From Sphingopyxis jiangsuensis (GTDB taxonomy: Bacteria > Pseudomonadota > Alphaproteobacteria > Sphingomonadales > Sphingomonadaceae), in NCBI RefSeq assembly GCF_016734905.1, contig NZ_JAERPO010000001.1, forward strand, positions 372,001 through 436,000: a stretch of DNA of 64,000 nt, written 5' to 3'. The notes under the pieces were generated by a model, which had not been told where the DNA came from, searched no databases, and saw only the letters and a list, made by a program, of their open reading frames with translations. Positions 1 to 9,500 of this stretch are shown here, in pieces (position 1 is the first letter of the stretch; each line of letters opens with the position of its first letter). A program made the translations under genes and the position numbers.

Positions 1-523
1 CCGCCGCGCCCGATTTCGGACTGACATAGGCGAGATCGCCCGTCGCGCCCGTCGCCACGCACGCGCTGAGATCGAGTCCGAACCCCAGTTCAGCGAGCAG
101 CAACAGCTCGTAACGCCCGAGCGCGAGCGCCCATTGCCGCGCCGAGGGCGCCGCCGCGACCGCATCGAGCACCGCCGCAAGCGCGGCATAGAGCGCCGGA
201 TAGGCCTGCCCCTCCGGAAGCGTCGCTGCGGTAACACTCGTCAGCCAGTCGATTGCCGAGGCGGGCAAGGGCTCGGCGAGCAGCGGCGCGCGGCTCGTCA
301 GCAACTCGGCGGTCGCGCCGGCGAGCTGCTCCTCGGTGCGCGCGCGCAGTTCGAGCGCGATCAGGTTTCCCGGCATCAGAATCGGCCGCAGCCGCCGCGA
401 CCGCCCGCCGCGCACATAGCCTGCGACAAGCCCAGCCTCCGCGGTCAGCGCGCGCACGATCGCACCATGCTCACCATGCGCGCGGACGCTGCACACGACA
501 GCCTCGGCGGTCAGGACGGCCAA
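1..523 (-). CDS. recO: DNA repair protein RecO, 3' part cut by the window edge
   Basis: Reading the minus strand from 523 gives about 174 residues that continue past position 1. The N-terminus reads [20 protein letters not shown], which fits the RecO OB fold, and the last visible residues ([11 protein letters not shown]) fit the family's DL-YVSPKSG region. RecO anneals single strands and loads RecA in the RecFOR gap-repair pathway. The best start I see is a TTG at 521-523, which overlaps the end of the upstream thioesterase gene by 13 bases and suggests translational coupling. No ATG lies near the expected N-terminus, so the start is uncertain. The identification rests on family resemblance of the visible half. 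Confidence 0.85.
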   Translation of the reverse strand, partial: MAVLTAEAVVCSVRAHGEHGAIVRALTAEAGLVAGYVRGGRSRRLRPILMPGNLIALELRARTEEQLAGATAELLTSRAPLLAEPLPASAIDWLTSVTAATLPEGQAYPALYAALAAVLDAVAAAPSARQWALALGRYELLLLAELGFGLDLSACVATGATGDLAYVSPKSGAA

Positions 524-903
524 AGCACCAACTGCGTCTGAGTGACCAGGGCGACATCGGCGCCGTCCTCGGTGCAGATACGCGTCTGCCAAACGGACAA
601 CCGCTTGCCGGTTTTCACCGGGGTCGCCTCTCCGACGAGCACCGCCCCGACCGGACCGCTCCCGAGGAAGTTCGTCTTGCTCTCGATCGTCGTCGTGCCG
701 CTCGCGCCATCGGGCAGCGTCAGGAAGGCGCCCACGGCCCCGAGGCAATCGGCGAAAGCCATGATCGCGCCGCCGTGAACGATATTGCCCGCGGTGCAGA
801 TTTCGGGGCGCACGGGAAGCTTGCCAGTGACGCGATCCTTGCTGGCCTCGTCGATCGTCACGCCGAGCGTGCCCGCAAGCGGCATGGTAGCGGCGAAATT
901 CAT
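511..903 (-). CDS. PaaI-family hotdog thioesterase
   Basis: A 130-residue protein with a single hotdog domain of the PaaI/YbgC type, predicted to hydrolyse acyl-CoA thioesters in the cytosol. The motif [20 protein letters not shown] is the typical HGG helix segment of PaaI proteins. A reading frame is open from 924, but the ATG at 901-903 has a good ribosome binding site (AGGAGG, about 8 bases upstream), so I chose it. The gene lies 57 bases downstream of uvrC and overlaps the recO start, so the three probably form one minus-strand unit. The true substrate cannot be read from the sequence. Confidence 0.85.
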   Translation of the reverse strand: MNFAATMPLAGTLGVTIDEASKDRVTGKLPVRPEICTAGNIVHGGAIMAFADCLGAVGAFLTLPDGASGTTTIESKTNFLGSGPVGAVLVGEATPVKTGKRLSVWQTRICTEDGADVALVTQTQLVLWPS

Positions 904-960
904 AGGCTTTTCCTCCTGAACCAATACGCCCTCCCCTTCAGGGGAGGGGCTTGAATCGCC

Positions 961-2931
961 CTATCCCCCCGGATTGTAGAAATCATACACCGCCTGCGCG
1001 ACCGCGGCGCTGACCCCCGGCGCCTTCTTCAGATCCTCGAGGCTCGCGCCCTTGATCGCGCGCGCGGTACCGAAGTGCATCAGCAGCGCCTTCTTGCGCG
1101 CCGGGCCAATGCCCGCAACCTCGTCGAGCGGCGAGCTTCCCATCGCCTTCGCGCGCTTCTGCCGGTGCGCGCCGATTGCAAAGCGGTGCGCTTCGTCGCG
1201 CAGGCGCTGGATATAGAAGAGCACTGCATTGTTCGGCGGCAGCGTGAATTCGCGCCCGTCGGGCAGGTAGAAGGTCTCGCGCCCTGCATTACGATCCGGC
1301 CCTTTCGCGACGCCGACGAACGGCAGGTCATCGATACCCAGCTCGGCAAAAACTGACGCGACCGCCGACACCTGCCCCTTGCCGCCGTCGATCAGCACCA
1401 GGTCGGGCCATTCGCCCTTCGTGCGCTCGGGGTCTTCCTCGATCGCGCGCGCGAAGCGGCGCTCGAACACCTCGCGCATCATCGCGAAATCATCGCCCGG
1501 CTGCGTCTCGGCGCGCTTGATGTTGAACTTGCGATAGGCGCCCTTGATCCACCCCTCGGGGCCCGCGACGACCATCGCGCCGAGCGCGTTCGTCCCCTGG
1601 ATATGGCTGTTGTCATAGATTTCGATACGCTGCGGCGGCGCGTCGAGGTCGAACAGCTCGGCGAGTTCGCGGCCGAGCTTCGCCTGGCTGCTGCTTTCGG
1701 CGAGCCGCCGGTCCAGCTCCTCGCCCGCGTTGCGCACCGCCTGGTCGAGCAGCCGCTTGCGGTTGCCGCGCTGCGGTATGCTGATTTCGACCTTGCGCCC
1801 CGCCGTTGCGCCGAACGCTTCGGCGAGCAGCGCCGCCTCGGCGGGCTCGCGATCGACAAGGATCAGCTTCGGCGGCGGCACGCCCTCGTAAAATTGCATC
1901 AGAAAGCTTTCGAGCACCTCTTCCTCGGGAACGTCCGCGACATGCGCTGGAAAGAAGCTGCGGTGCCCCCAATTCTGGCCGCCGCGGATAAAAAATCCGG
2001 CGATGCAAAGCTGCCCGCCCTTCGCCGCGAGCGCAAAGACGTCGGCGTCGCCCAGCCCGTCGGCGTGGACCGACTGGCTGCCCTGGATGAAGGTCAGCGC
2101 CTTCAGCCGGTCGCGCAGCACCGCCGCCTGCTCGAAATCCATCGCATCGGCGGCCTTGGTCATCGCTTCGCCAAGTCGCTTCTGCACCGCGGTCGAGCGG
2201 CCCTCGAGGAAGTCCTGCGCGTCGCTCACCAGCGCGGCATAATCGTCTTTCGAAACACGATCGACGCACGGCGCCGAGCAGCGGCGGATTTGGTAGAGCA
2301 GGCACGGGCGCGAGCGGTTGGCGAAGAAACTGTCGGTGCAGCTTCGCAGCAGAAAGGTCTTCTGCAGCGCGTTGAGCGTGCGGTTCACCGACCCCGCGCT
2401 CGCGAACGGCCCGTAATAGCGCCCTTTCGCGCGTCGCGCCCCGCGATGCTTCTGCACGCGGGGAAAATCATGGTCCATCCGCAGCAGGATGAACGGGAAG
2501 CTTTTGTCGTCGCGCAGCAGCACGTTATAGGGCGGGCGATAGCGCTTGATGAGCTGCGCCTCGAGCAGCAGCGCCTCGGCCTCGCTGGTCGTGGTGACGA
2601 TCTCCATCGCGCGCGTCTGCGCGACCATGCGCTGCAATCGCTGCGGCAACCGCGCGACCTGCGTATAGTTGGTGACGCGGTTCCTGAGCGCGCGCGCCTT
2701 GCCGACGTAGAGCACATCGCCGCGCGCATCGAGCATCCGGTACACGCCGGGGCGCGCCGGAAGCTTTTTCACGACAGTACGGATGACCCCGGCGCCGCGA
2801 TCGAGGTCGGGCTTGTCGCCATCCTCGCCGCTGCCCCGCACGACATAGGTGGCCTTTTCCTCGTTGAAGCGTTCGGGGGCGTTGGGGCGAACCATCACAG
2901 CCATGTAGGCGAAGGCGATGGGCGCCGCCAT
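961..2931 (-). CDS. uvrC: Excinuclease ABC subunit UvrC
   Basis: A 656-residue protein, close to the usual UvrC length of about 600-650. In order it shows a GIY-YIG nuclease domain near residues 55-135 (PARPGVYRMLDARGDVLYVG), a UVR motif near 260-295, an RNase H-like C-terminal nuclease domain (IEIYDNSHIQGTNALGAMVV), and helix-hairpin-helix repeats at the end (GIGPARKKALLMHFG). UvrC makes both incisions around bulky DNA lesions after UvrAB has found them. The first 50 residues precede the nuclease domain and look poorly conserved. Internal starts at residues 10 and 13 are possible, as no strong ribosome binding site decides the question. Confidence 0.95.
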   Translation of the reverse strand: MAAPIAFAYMAVMVRPNAPERFNEEKATYVVRGSGEDGDKPDLDRGAGVIRTVVKKLPARPGVYRMLDARGDVLYVGKARALRNRVTNYTQVARLPQRLQRMVAQTRAMEIVTTTSEAEALLLEAQLIKRYRPPYNVLLRDDKSFPFILLRMDHDFPRVQKHRGARRAKGRYYGPFASAGSVNRTLNALQKTFLLRSCTDSFFANRSRPCLLYQIRRCSAPCVDRVSKDDYAALVSDAQDFLEGRSTAVQKRLGEAMTKAADAMDFEQAAVLRDRLKALTFIQGSQSVHADGLGDADVFALAAKGGQLCIAGFFIRGGQNWGHRSFFPAHVADVPEEEVLESFLMQFYEGVPPPKLILVDREPAEAALLAEAFGATAGRKVEISIPQRGNRKRLLDQAVRNAGEELDRRLAESSSQAKLGRELAELFDLDAPPQRIEIYDNSHIQGTNALGAMVVAGPEGWIKGAYRKFNIKRAETQPGDDFAMMREVFERRFARAIEEDPERTKGEWPDLVLIDGGKGQVSAVASVFAELGIDDLPFVGVAKGPDRNAGRETFYLPDGREFTLPPNNAVLFYIQRLRDEAHRFAIGAHRQKRAKAMGSSPLDEVAGIGPARKKALLMHFGTARAIKGASLEDLKKAPGVSAAVAQAVYDFYNPGG

Positions 2932-2971
2932 AGGTTGCGGGTTGAATTACAATCCAACCCCCTCCACGCCG

Positions 2972-3072
2972 GGCCGGACCAGCGATCATCGTCTTCCGCC
3001 AGTTAAGTGTCCCCGGCGAAAGCCGGGACCCGGTCTGGGGCTTGGCAGAGGACGATGATTGCCGGTCTGACC
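2972..3072. repeat. Compound palindromic repeat between uvrC and atpF
   Basis: Two 30-base arms (2972-3001 and 3043-3072) are inverted copies that match at 24 of 30 positions. All six differences are transitions. Between them sits a small hairpin at 3009-3029 with the core CCCGGCGAAAGCCGGG. The same core type recurs at 40949-41024. I read it as a REP-like intergenic element; function unknown. Confidence 0.7.
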
Positions 3073-3130
3073 GGGGAAGACGATCACAGCGGTGGAGTAC
3101 GGCGTTCCAACCGGCGCTGTCTCGCCGCCG

Positions 3131-3166
3131 CTCCAAAACAAAACGCCCGCAGAAACCTGCGGGCGT
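3131..3166 (-). terminator. Rho-independent terminator of the F0 operon
   Basis: A perfect 10-base stem (ACGCCCGCAG with CTGCGGGCGT, 3143-3152 and 3157-3166) with a four-base loop. On the minus strand it is followed by TTTGTTTTGGAG. It lies 24 bases past the atpF stop, as expected for the end of that operon. Confidence 0.85.
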
Positions 3167-3190
3167 CGTGTCAGGTCAAGGCGATATCGC

Positions 3191-3721
3191 TCAGCTCTTG
3201 GCGACCGATGCAATCGCCTTGTCGACGAGCGCCTTGTCGGTAGCGGCGTCATGCTTTTCCGCAATCAGCTTCGCCGCCGCTTCGGTCGCGGCCTGCGCCG
3301 CCGCGGTGCGGACTTCGGCAAGCGCATTGGCTTCGGCAGCGGCAATGCGCTCCTCGGCCATCTGCTTGCGGCGCGCGATCAGCGCCGTCGCGTCGGCCTT
3401 TGCCTTGGCGACGAGCGCCTGCGCCTCGGCATCGGCGCGCGCGCGCATCTCTTCGGCTTCCTTGGCGGCTGCGGCGAGCTTCGCCTCATATTCGCCTTTG
3501 AGCGCTTCGGCTTCGAGCCGCAGCCCTTCGGCTTCCTTGAGCTGCTTCGAGATTTCCGAAATGCGGTTGTCGAGCATCGCGCCGATTGCCGCCGGAACCT
3601 TTTTCCAGACGAGGATACCAAGGAAAACGAGCATCGCGAGCGATACCCAGACCGTCGCGTCGAGTCCGAACGCGGTCGGCTCGTTGGTGCCTTCCGCAAG
3701 CAAAAGGGTCAGATTAGCCAT
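3191..3721 (-). CDS. atpF: ATP synthase F0 subunit b
   Basis: A 176-residue protein with one N-terminal membrane helix (about residues 22-42, WVSLAMLVFLGILVW) followed by a long charged Ala/Glu/Lys-rich coiled coil. This is the peripheral stalk that holds the F1 head against the F0 motor in the inner membrane. It is the last gene of the operon and overlaps the upstream b' gene by 8 bases. Having two different stalk genes (b and b') is typical of alphaproteobacteria, cyanobacteria and chloroplasts. Assignment of b versus b' between the two rests on order and on the longer N-terminus here. Confidence 0.9.
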   Translation of the reverse strand: MANLTLLLAEGTNEPTAFGLDATVWVSLAMLVFLGILVWKKVPAAIGAMLDNRISEISKQLKEAEGLRLEAEALKGEYEAKLAAAAKEAEEMRARADAEAQALVAKAKADATALIARRKQMAEERIAAAEANALAEVRTAAAQAATEAAAKLIAEKHDAATDKALVDKAIASVAKS

Positions 3722-4214
3722 TGAGAACCGCCTTCACTGCCACCTTTGCGTCCGCGGCCGAGACATTCGCGCCCGACAGCTTGGCGACAAGATCGCTCGC
3801 GGCTTCGGCCGCGACAGATTCGATTTCCGCCATCGCCGAATTGCGCGCCGCCGCGACATCGGCCTCGGCCGCCGCCAGCTTGGCGCCAAGCTCGGCATCG
3901 ACCTTGGCGAGACGCTTTTCGGCGTCGCGCGCAGCCTTGCCCTTCGCGTCGGCTACCGCCTTCTGCGCAACGGCACGGCTCGCGTCGCTTTGCTGGCGAT
4001 AGCTTTCCTCGACCTTGTCCGCTGCGGCATGCGCCGCTTTGGCCGCCGCCAGATCGTCCGCAACCTTGCGGTCGCGCGCGTCCACCGTCGCTTCGATCTT
4101 TGGCAGCATGCCGCGACCGATCACGATATAAATACCGGCAAACACGACGAGCAGCCAGAAAAGCTGCGACGCGAGATACCAGTTGTCAGCGGTGAGCTGG
4201 GCTATCTGGGGCAT
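3714..4214 (-). CDS. atpX: ATP synthase F0 subunit b'
   Basis: A 166-residue stalk subunit with one membrane helix near residues 17-37 (LFWLLVVFAGIYIVIG), followed by a coiled coil rich in Ala, Lys and Asp. It pairs with AtpF to form a heterodimeric peripheral stalk. The start overlaps nothing upstream; its end overlaps the atpF start by 8 bases, which points to coupled translation and fixed stoichiometry. The segment FAGIYIVIGRGMLPKIEATVDAR is split by the usual Pro after the membrane helix. The family has several symbols (atpF2, atpG, atpX), so the symbol here is a convention. Confidence 0.88.
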   Translation of the reverse strand: MPQIAQLTADNWYLASQLFWLLVVFAGIYIVIGRGMLPKIEATVDARDRKVADDLAAAKAAHAAADKVEESYRQQSDASRAVAQKAVADAKGKAARDAEKRLAKVDAELGAKLAAAEADVAAARNSAMAEIESVAAEAASDLVAKLSGANVSAADAKVAVKAVLNG

Positions 4215-4288
4215 GAAAGGCGGACCTTAAATAACTGGAAACCTGCAAGACAGTGCCCGAACCACCGGTCCGGGCACCCGGTCGCCGA

Positions 4289-4516
4289 TTAGACGACGAA
4301 GAGCAGGATCATCGCAACGACGAACGCCAGCAGGCCGAGAAGTTCGGCAGCGGCGAAGCCGATGAACAGGCGACCCTGCTGGCCGTCGGCAGCCGCGGGG
4401 TTGCGCAGTGCGCTTTCGAGGAAGCTGCCGAACACATTACCCACGCCGATGGCGGCCATGCCGGCACCGATAGCGGCGAGACCAGCACCGATCAGCTTTG
4501 CTGCTTCTGCGTCCAT
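4289..4516 (-). CDS. atpE: ATP synthase F0 subunit c
   Basis: A 75-residue hairpin of two membrane helices forming the rotor ring. The polar loop reads RNPAAADGQQ (about 39-48), and the ion-binding acid is Glu58 in GFAAAELLGLLAF. I see no extra side chains of the sodium-binding type, so proton coupling is likely. The ATG at 4514-4516 is fixed by a strong ribosome binding site (AAGGAG, 9 bases upstream). That fits the high expression needed for the ring subunit. The frame stays open far upstream, but the longer form has no support. Confidence 0.95.
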   Translation of the reverse strand: MDAEAAKLIGAGLAAIGAGMAAIGVGNVFGSFLESALRNPAAADGQQGRLFIGFAAAELLGLLAFVVAMILLFVV

Positions 4517-4557
4517 TGTAATAACTCCTTGGGATAATCGTTTGGTTTTAAACGTCT

Positions 4558-5343
4558 TTAGTGAAGATTGACCGCGTCGTTGATATAGAGCGAGGTCAAC
4601 AGGGCGAAAACATAGGCCTGGATGCCGGCGACGAGCAGTTCGAGCGCGCTGATGCCGATCATCAGGATGAAGCTGAGCACCGAAACGATCGAACCGAGCC
4701 ACAGCGTTTCGGCGTTGAAGCCGTTGATCACAAATCCCGACAGCACTTTCAACAGCACGTGACCGGCGGTCATCGCGACGAAAAGCCGCAGCCCGAGGCT
4801 GAAGGGACGAACCATGAACGACACGAACTCAATCGGCGCGATGATCGGGATCATCGGCAGCGGCGTGCCTTGCGGGACGAACAGCGAAAAGAAATGCAGC
4901 CCATGACGCCAGAAACCGACGACCAGGACGATCGCGAAACTGATGATCGCGAGCACGCCCGTGATCGCGATATGGCTCGTCACCGTGAAGGGGTGCAGGC
5001 CCAACACGCCGAGCGGCAGCATGCCGAGCAGGTTGCAGAACAGGATGAACATGAAGAGCGAGAAGACATAAGGCGTATATTTACGTCCTTCGCTGCCGAT
5101 ATTCTGCGTCATCATGCTCGAGATGAAGCCCGTGAAGCCCTCGACCGCAGCCTGCCAGCGACCGGGCACGAGTTCGCGCCGCATGCCGCCCCACATGAAC
5201 AGGCCGAGCGCAATCGCTGCGACGATCATCCAGAGCGCGCTGTTGGTGAACAGAATCTCCTGCCCGCCAAGATTGAAACCACCGCCAAGCGGGGCCACCT
5301 CGAACTGGTGCATCGGGTCGATCTTGCCGGATTCCGCCGCCAC
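4558..5343 (-). CDS. atpB: ATP synthase F0 subunit a
   Basis: A 261-residue membrane protein forming the two half-channels beside the c ring. The essential arginine is Arg186 in RPFSLGLRLFVAMTAGH, the most conserved part of the family. Several hydrophobic helices are readable, for example residues 33-52, 93-113 and 124-146. The start is a GTG at 5341-5343 with GGAGTGAAGA just upstream, so GTG is well supported. It is the second gene of the operon, 67 bases after atpI and 41 bases before atpE. Confidence 0.95.
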   Translation of the reverse strand: MAAESGKIDPMHQFEVAPLGGGFNLGGQEILFTNSALWMIVAAIALGLFMWGGMRRELVPGRWQAAVEGFTGFISSMMTQNIGSEGRKYTPYVFSLFMFILFCNLLGMLPLGVLGLHPFTVTSHIAITGVLAIISFAIVLVVGFWRHGLHFFSLFVPQGTPLPMIPIIAPIEFVSFMVRPFSLGLRLFVAMTAGHVLLKVLSGFVINGFNAETLWLGSIVSVLSFILMIGISALELLVAGIQAYVFALLTSLYINDAVNLH

Positions 5344-5410
5344 TCTTCACTCCACACGCATTGCGGAACGGCTAAATCGCCGACCCGTCGAAATTACCGT
5401 TCCGCCGCAG

Positions 5411-5740
5411 CTATTTGCGCGGCGGCGAAGACAGGCGAATGATGTTTCTGAAGGCAACGACGATGCCCAGGAACAACATCCCCAACAAACCCCAGGGCGA
5501 CGTATCCGCGAACCGGTCGATCAGCCAGCCGAACAGGCCGCCACCGATCAATCCGCCCAGCAACTCGGCCAGCACGCGGTTGCCGAGCCGGTAATTGGCA
5601 TCGGATTCCGGTCCGGCGTTCGTTGCGGTCCGTTTCGCTTCTGCGGCTTCGGCCCGGTCCAATCGCTCCTCGAGCGAGACCAGGCGCGAATCCTCCGAAG
5701 CTGGTTCCGGATCGCTGCCGTTCCCCGTCATTTGCGCCAT
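5411..5740 (-). CDS. atpI: AtpI-type F0F1 ATPase assembly protein
   Basis: A 109-residue protein with a polar N-terminal half and two membrane helices in the second half (about residues 60-98). It carries the Gly-rich signature GGLIGGGLFGWLIDRF. AtpI proteins help assemble the c ring and are commonly the first gene of bacterial atp operons, as here. The N-terminal segment (SLEERLDRAEAAEAKR) may form a short coiled coil. The gene follows a promoter at 5822-5850. Function is from family knowledge; identification rests on the motif and the gene order. Confidence 0.85.
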   Translation of the reverse strand: MAQMTGNGSDPEPASEDSRLVSLEERLDRAEAAEAKRTATNAGPESDANYRLGNRVLAELLGGLIGGGLFGWLIDRFADTSPWGLLGMLFLGIVVAFRNIIRLSSPPRK

Positions 5741-5821
5741 CCTCCTGAAACAGAGCCGGAAACCTCCGATTCTGCCTGCGAAAAAAGGCCCGAAAATTCG
5801 GGGGACCCCTAAGGCGCGGTC

Positions 5822-5850
5822 CGTTTAGGAATGCCGCCCCATTAAGTCAA
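5822..5850 (-). promoter_or_regulatory. Sigma70-type promoter of the F0 operon
   Basis: On the minus strand TTGACT (5845-5850) and TAAACG (5822-5827) are separated by 17 bases. The pair lies about 80 bases upstream of atpI, the first gene of the operon. Spacing and the -35 box match the housekeeping consensus well; the -10 box matches moderately. Confidence 0.6.
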
Positions 5851-5891
5851 TGCTTGTGCGCGCATGCGTTGCGCGTCTTTGTGCACCCGCA

Positions 5892-5926
5892 CAAAAATGC
5901 CGCCGCGTTTAGGGGCGCGGCGGCAT
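5892..5926 (-). terminator. Rho-independent terminator of the ydbH operon
   Basis: A perfect 11-base stem (ATGCCGCCGCG with CGCGGCGGCAT, 5897-5907 and 5916-5926) with an 8-base loop. On the minus strand it runs into TTTTTG. It lies 34 bases past the ydbL stop, and so separates this operon from the atp promoter. Confidence 0.85.
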
Positions 5927-5960
5927 GGAGCGGCCCGCGGGCCGCCTTGGAAACCGAATT

Positions 5961-6365
5961 TTACAGGCAGCGCGAATCGCGCACCGGCGGGCTGGCGTCG
6001 CGCGTCAGCCAGCGGCCGTCGGGCGCCTTATATTTCTCGCCCGGCTTGGTATTCGCGATCAGGTTGCAGCCGCTGGTGAACGCGAACTGCTCCACCGTGC
6101 TCCCGGTCGCCGACGCGCGCTCGGTATAGGCGGCCTTGCGCTTGATGTTGAGATCCTGCACCAGCGCGCGGATCTCGGGCGTCGGCGAAGTCGCAAAGCC
6201 CAGATAGCCGTCGGGTTGCTCGCCGATCTGCCCCGCAGCGCGCGCCGCGGCATAGGCCGGATCACGCTGCGCCATCGCCGACGGGACCGCAAGCGACACC
6301 GCCGCAATCGCCGCGCATGCGCCAATCGCCAGTCCGGTTGCTTTTCCTATCTTCAGTCGCATCAT
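5961..6365 (-). CDS. ydbL: YdbL family periplasmic protein (DUF1318)
   Basis: A 134-residue protein with a signal peptide (residues 1 to about 32, ending SAMA). The mature part shows the DUF1318 pattern: GYLGFATSPTPEIRALVQDL, then a segment with ERASATGSTVEQFAF, then a C-terminal GRWLTR. It is the last gene of the ydbH-ynbE-ydbL operon, 14 bases after ynbE. In Escherichia coli this trio takes part in outer-membrane lipid homeostasis, with YdbL modulating the YdbH-YnbE bridge. I infer the same role here from gene order and family resemblance. Confidence 0.82.
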   Translation of the reverse strand: MMRLKIGKATGLAIGACAAIAAVSLAVPSAMAQRDPAYAAARAAGQIGEQPDGYLGFATSPTPEIRALVQDLNIKRKAAYTERASATGSTVEQFAFTSGCNLIANTKPGEKYKAPDGRWLTRDASPPVRDSRCL

Positions 6366-6379
6366 GTTCGATCCTCGAA

Positions 6380-6595
6380 TTAGAATATTTCGCTATTCTG
6401 CTCGATGAGCTTCTTGGCGTCGCCGTCCAGCCTGTACACAATTTCCTGCCGGATGTTGATGTTCAGGTTGATTTCGATCGGCTTGTCCGGCGTTTCGATC
6501 TGCACGCAGCCGCCAAAAAGCGCCGCGACCGTCACTAACGTCAGAGTGCGACCGGTCAGGTTCCGCCTCCTTGCTCCACTGTTGCGCTGATTCAT
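6380..6595 (-). CDS. ynbE: YnbE-like outer-membrane lipoprotein
   Basis: A 71-residue lipoprotein. The signal sequence ends in a lipobox (LFGGC) with Cys30 as the lipidated residue. The mature part is only about 40 residues and reads CVQIETPDKPIEINLNINI, followed by IRQEIVYRL, the YnbE pattern. Its start overlaps the ydbH stop as ATGA, showing tight translational coupling. In E. coli YnbE multimers extend the YdbH beta-groove to the outer membrane. The short beta-prone mature region here fits that role, which I infer. Confidence 0.82.
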   Translation of the reverse strand: MNQRNSGARRRNLTGRTLTLVTVAALFGGCVQIETPDKPIEINLNINIRQEIVYRLDGDAKKLIEQNSEIF

Positions 6596-9500
6596 GGCAT
6601 GGGCTCGCTTTCTGTGGGCTGAACGGGGCTGTCGGCTGCGTTTTCGGCTTCTTCCTGGGCGCGCAGCAAAGTCGGCAGATTCTGTTCGATGAGCAAGGAC
6701 GGGTCGTAAAACCCTTTGGCAGAGGTCAATAGCTGGCGGAAGGGCGCGGTGATCTTGACGTTGAAGACCAGCGGTATCTTCGCGACCTGTTCGGTCAGGA
6801 AATTGCGCGTCGCCCCTGCGCCCTGCCCCACGCCGCCGAAACGAATGTCGGTGACCATCTCGCCGTCGAGGTCGCCGTTGAGGATGATCGTCAGGTCGTC
6901 ATATTTCAGCGAACGCAGCGCGCCGAAGGCGAAGTTGGCGATCGCGCCCAGGTTGCGGTTCGACAATTCGCCGACATAGGCGAGCGTCCCGCCACCGGCG
7001 CGCGAATCGATGCGGCCACCGACGATCCGCCCGCCCAGCCCGTCGAATTCGACCGGAAGCGTGCCGTCGAAGGTGCCGGTGGCGTTGATATTCTCGAACC
7101 CGAATTGCTGGAGGAAAACCGCCGCGTCGACGCCCACGATGTCGAAGGAGAGGCGGCGCGGCTGGTCGGCGCTGAAATCGAGCGTTGCGGGGTGCAGCAC
7201 CAGCTGGCCGCCACCGAAGGGCCAGCTCCCGCCCTCGATCCGCACGCGGTTGCCGCCGAGCAGCCGATATTCGACCCGCCCGTCGCGCACCGGGATGCCC
7301 GGGTTGATTTCGACGATTTCGGCAATCTGGCCGGGCGCGGAGCGGATACCGAGCAGATCCTCGAACGTCAGCGTCGTCGTCAGCCCTTTGACGGGACCAA
7401 AGGCGGCGGCAAGATCGGCGTTCGCGGTCGCAAAGGTCCCGCGGCTCGTCACCCCGTCCGGCGTCCATTCGATCCGCCCGTCGCCAACGACGGACCCGCG
7501 GACGTTGGCGATGACGCCAAGCGCGAGGTTGGTGAGTTGGTCGGGCTGGAACCCTTCGTCGAAGCGCAATTCGTCGATCTTCAGATCGGCGGCCCCCGTT
7601 CCACTTTCGAGCCGGTGGGTGATGATCGTGTCGAGGATCTTGCGCCCCGTCGCGCGCTCGTTGAACGCGGCATTCGCGTCGACGACCCCGTCGGCAAAGC
7701 GCAAATGGGCATCCGAGCTGACGAGCGGCGAAAAGCGCGCGTCGGTTTCCGCATCGGTCAGAAGCAATTCGCCGTCGAGGTCGAACGCCCCCTCCGCCCA
7801 GCGCCAGTCGCCCGCGATCTCGCTCATCAAGAGCGGAACCGCACCGATTTCGGCGCGCGCACCGCTCAGGCGTCCGGTCATGCCGCCCCGCGCCGCGGCC
7901 CCGGCGACCTGCTCGGCCGCGAACAGCGTCGCACCGTCGCCCTCGCCCAGCCGCAGGTCGGCGTCGGCAAGCGTCCAGCGCATCGACGCCAGATCGATCG
8001 CCGCGCGCCCGCCGTCGAAGGCAAAGGGGGACGCGCCGCTCGTTCCGCGCAGGGCGAGGGCGGGGATGTTGACTTGTCCCCGGACGCCGCCCGGTCCGGC
8101 GCTCAGCAACGGCGCCCCGCGCCGGCTACACAGGTCGATTGCGGTGGGCGCGAGACGGAAGCCCGCGACATCGACGCGCTGGACGCTCGCGCGGCTGCAC
8201 CCGCCGTCGAGCGCAACCGAACCGTCGGGCGCGAGGACACCCGCCAGCCGGAGCCGCAGCCGCTCGGCGCGACCGTCGCCCAGCGGGCCCGTCAATTCCG
8301 CCGTCGTGGCGAAATGCAAGAGCGCGTCGCGGCCGCCCGAGAAGCTTATCGGAGACAGCGCAAGGCGCGCATTGTCGCTGACATAGGGTGCGATCGTCGC
8401 GGTGCCGCGCATCGTCCCGTTGGCGCGGCGGTCGAGGTCGATATTGCCATCGGGAAGGCCGCCGCCGCCGAAGGTCCAGCGACCGTTGACCAGAAAGGCG
8501 GGCCGGTCGGCCGCGAGCAAATATCCGACGCGGCTTTCGGTGCCGCCGGTAACGCGCGCGCCGCCTGGCGACGACAATTTGGGAGCAATCAGCTCGATTC
8601 GCGCCGACTTGCCCTCGCCCGCCAACGCAAAGCCGGCTTCGCCAGCGGTGCCGGCAAGCATCCGCGAAACCGCAGCCACCGCTTTTTCCGCAACGGGGCC
8701 GATCGGTGTTCCGGCAAGCCCGCGACCGCTTTCGGCGATCGAGCGGCGCAGCGCCGGGCTCGCGGCGGCATCGGCGAACGTCAAGCGTCCGCTCGCAACG
8801 GGAGGCGCGCGGCCGACAAAAATCTCGGCCGTCATTTCGGCGGTACGCACGGTAAAATCGGCTCCCGCCAACCGCTCGATGTCGGCCTCGGCGTCGATCC
8901 GCGTGCGGGCGGCATCGCCTTCGAAGCTGGCAAGGACGCCGAGCCGTGACGCGGTAACACCCGCCCCCACCAGCCTTGCAATGCTCGCGTCGGCGCGTCC
9001 CTTCCAGCTCGTGAGCTGTTCAGAGAGCGACACGTCGAGCGCGATCTGGGGCCGCTCTGCGCGCAGGCCGCTGTCCGCGCAGCGCAGCGTCGACCCGCGT
9101 AGCGGCCCCTGCAGCGTGGGGCGGACGTCGCGAACGAGCAGCGCGCCGTAAAAGGTCACCTCACGCGCGGCGCAGTCCCCGACCGACAGGTTCGGCGCGA
9201 CAAGCGCGAGCCGTCCCATGAAATCGTTGCGCAGATTCCCGCTTCCGTTGAGCTGCGCGCCGACATTCCCCCACGGCGTTTCGATGCGCGCCCGCGCATC
9301 GGTCAGTGCCACCGCGATGTCGGGCAATGCGAAGGGCGTCGTGTCGTCGGGATCGCGGAAACGGTCGAGCGTGCCGAACGACAATTGCCCGTCGACGAAG
9401 CGCCCGTACAGTCGCACGCCGGTAGCTCGAATGCCCGATACATATGGCCCCGACCAGCCGTACCCCAGACTGACCTCAACCTGGTCGGCGGTCAGGTCGG

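Noticed and set aside
7105-8949. A 614-codon open frame on the plus strand inside ydbH
   Set aside because: It lies antisense to the well-supported ydbH reading frame, shows Arg/Ala/Gly-rich low-complexity protein with no domain, and comes from the high GC content in the third codon position.
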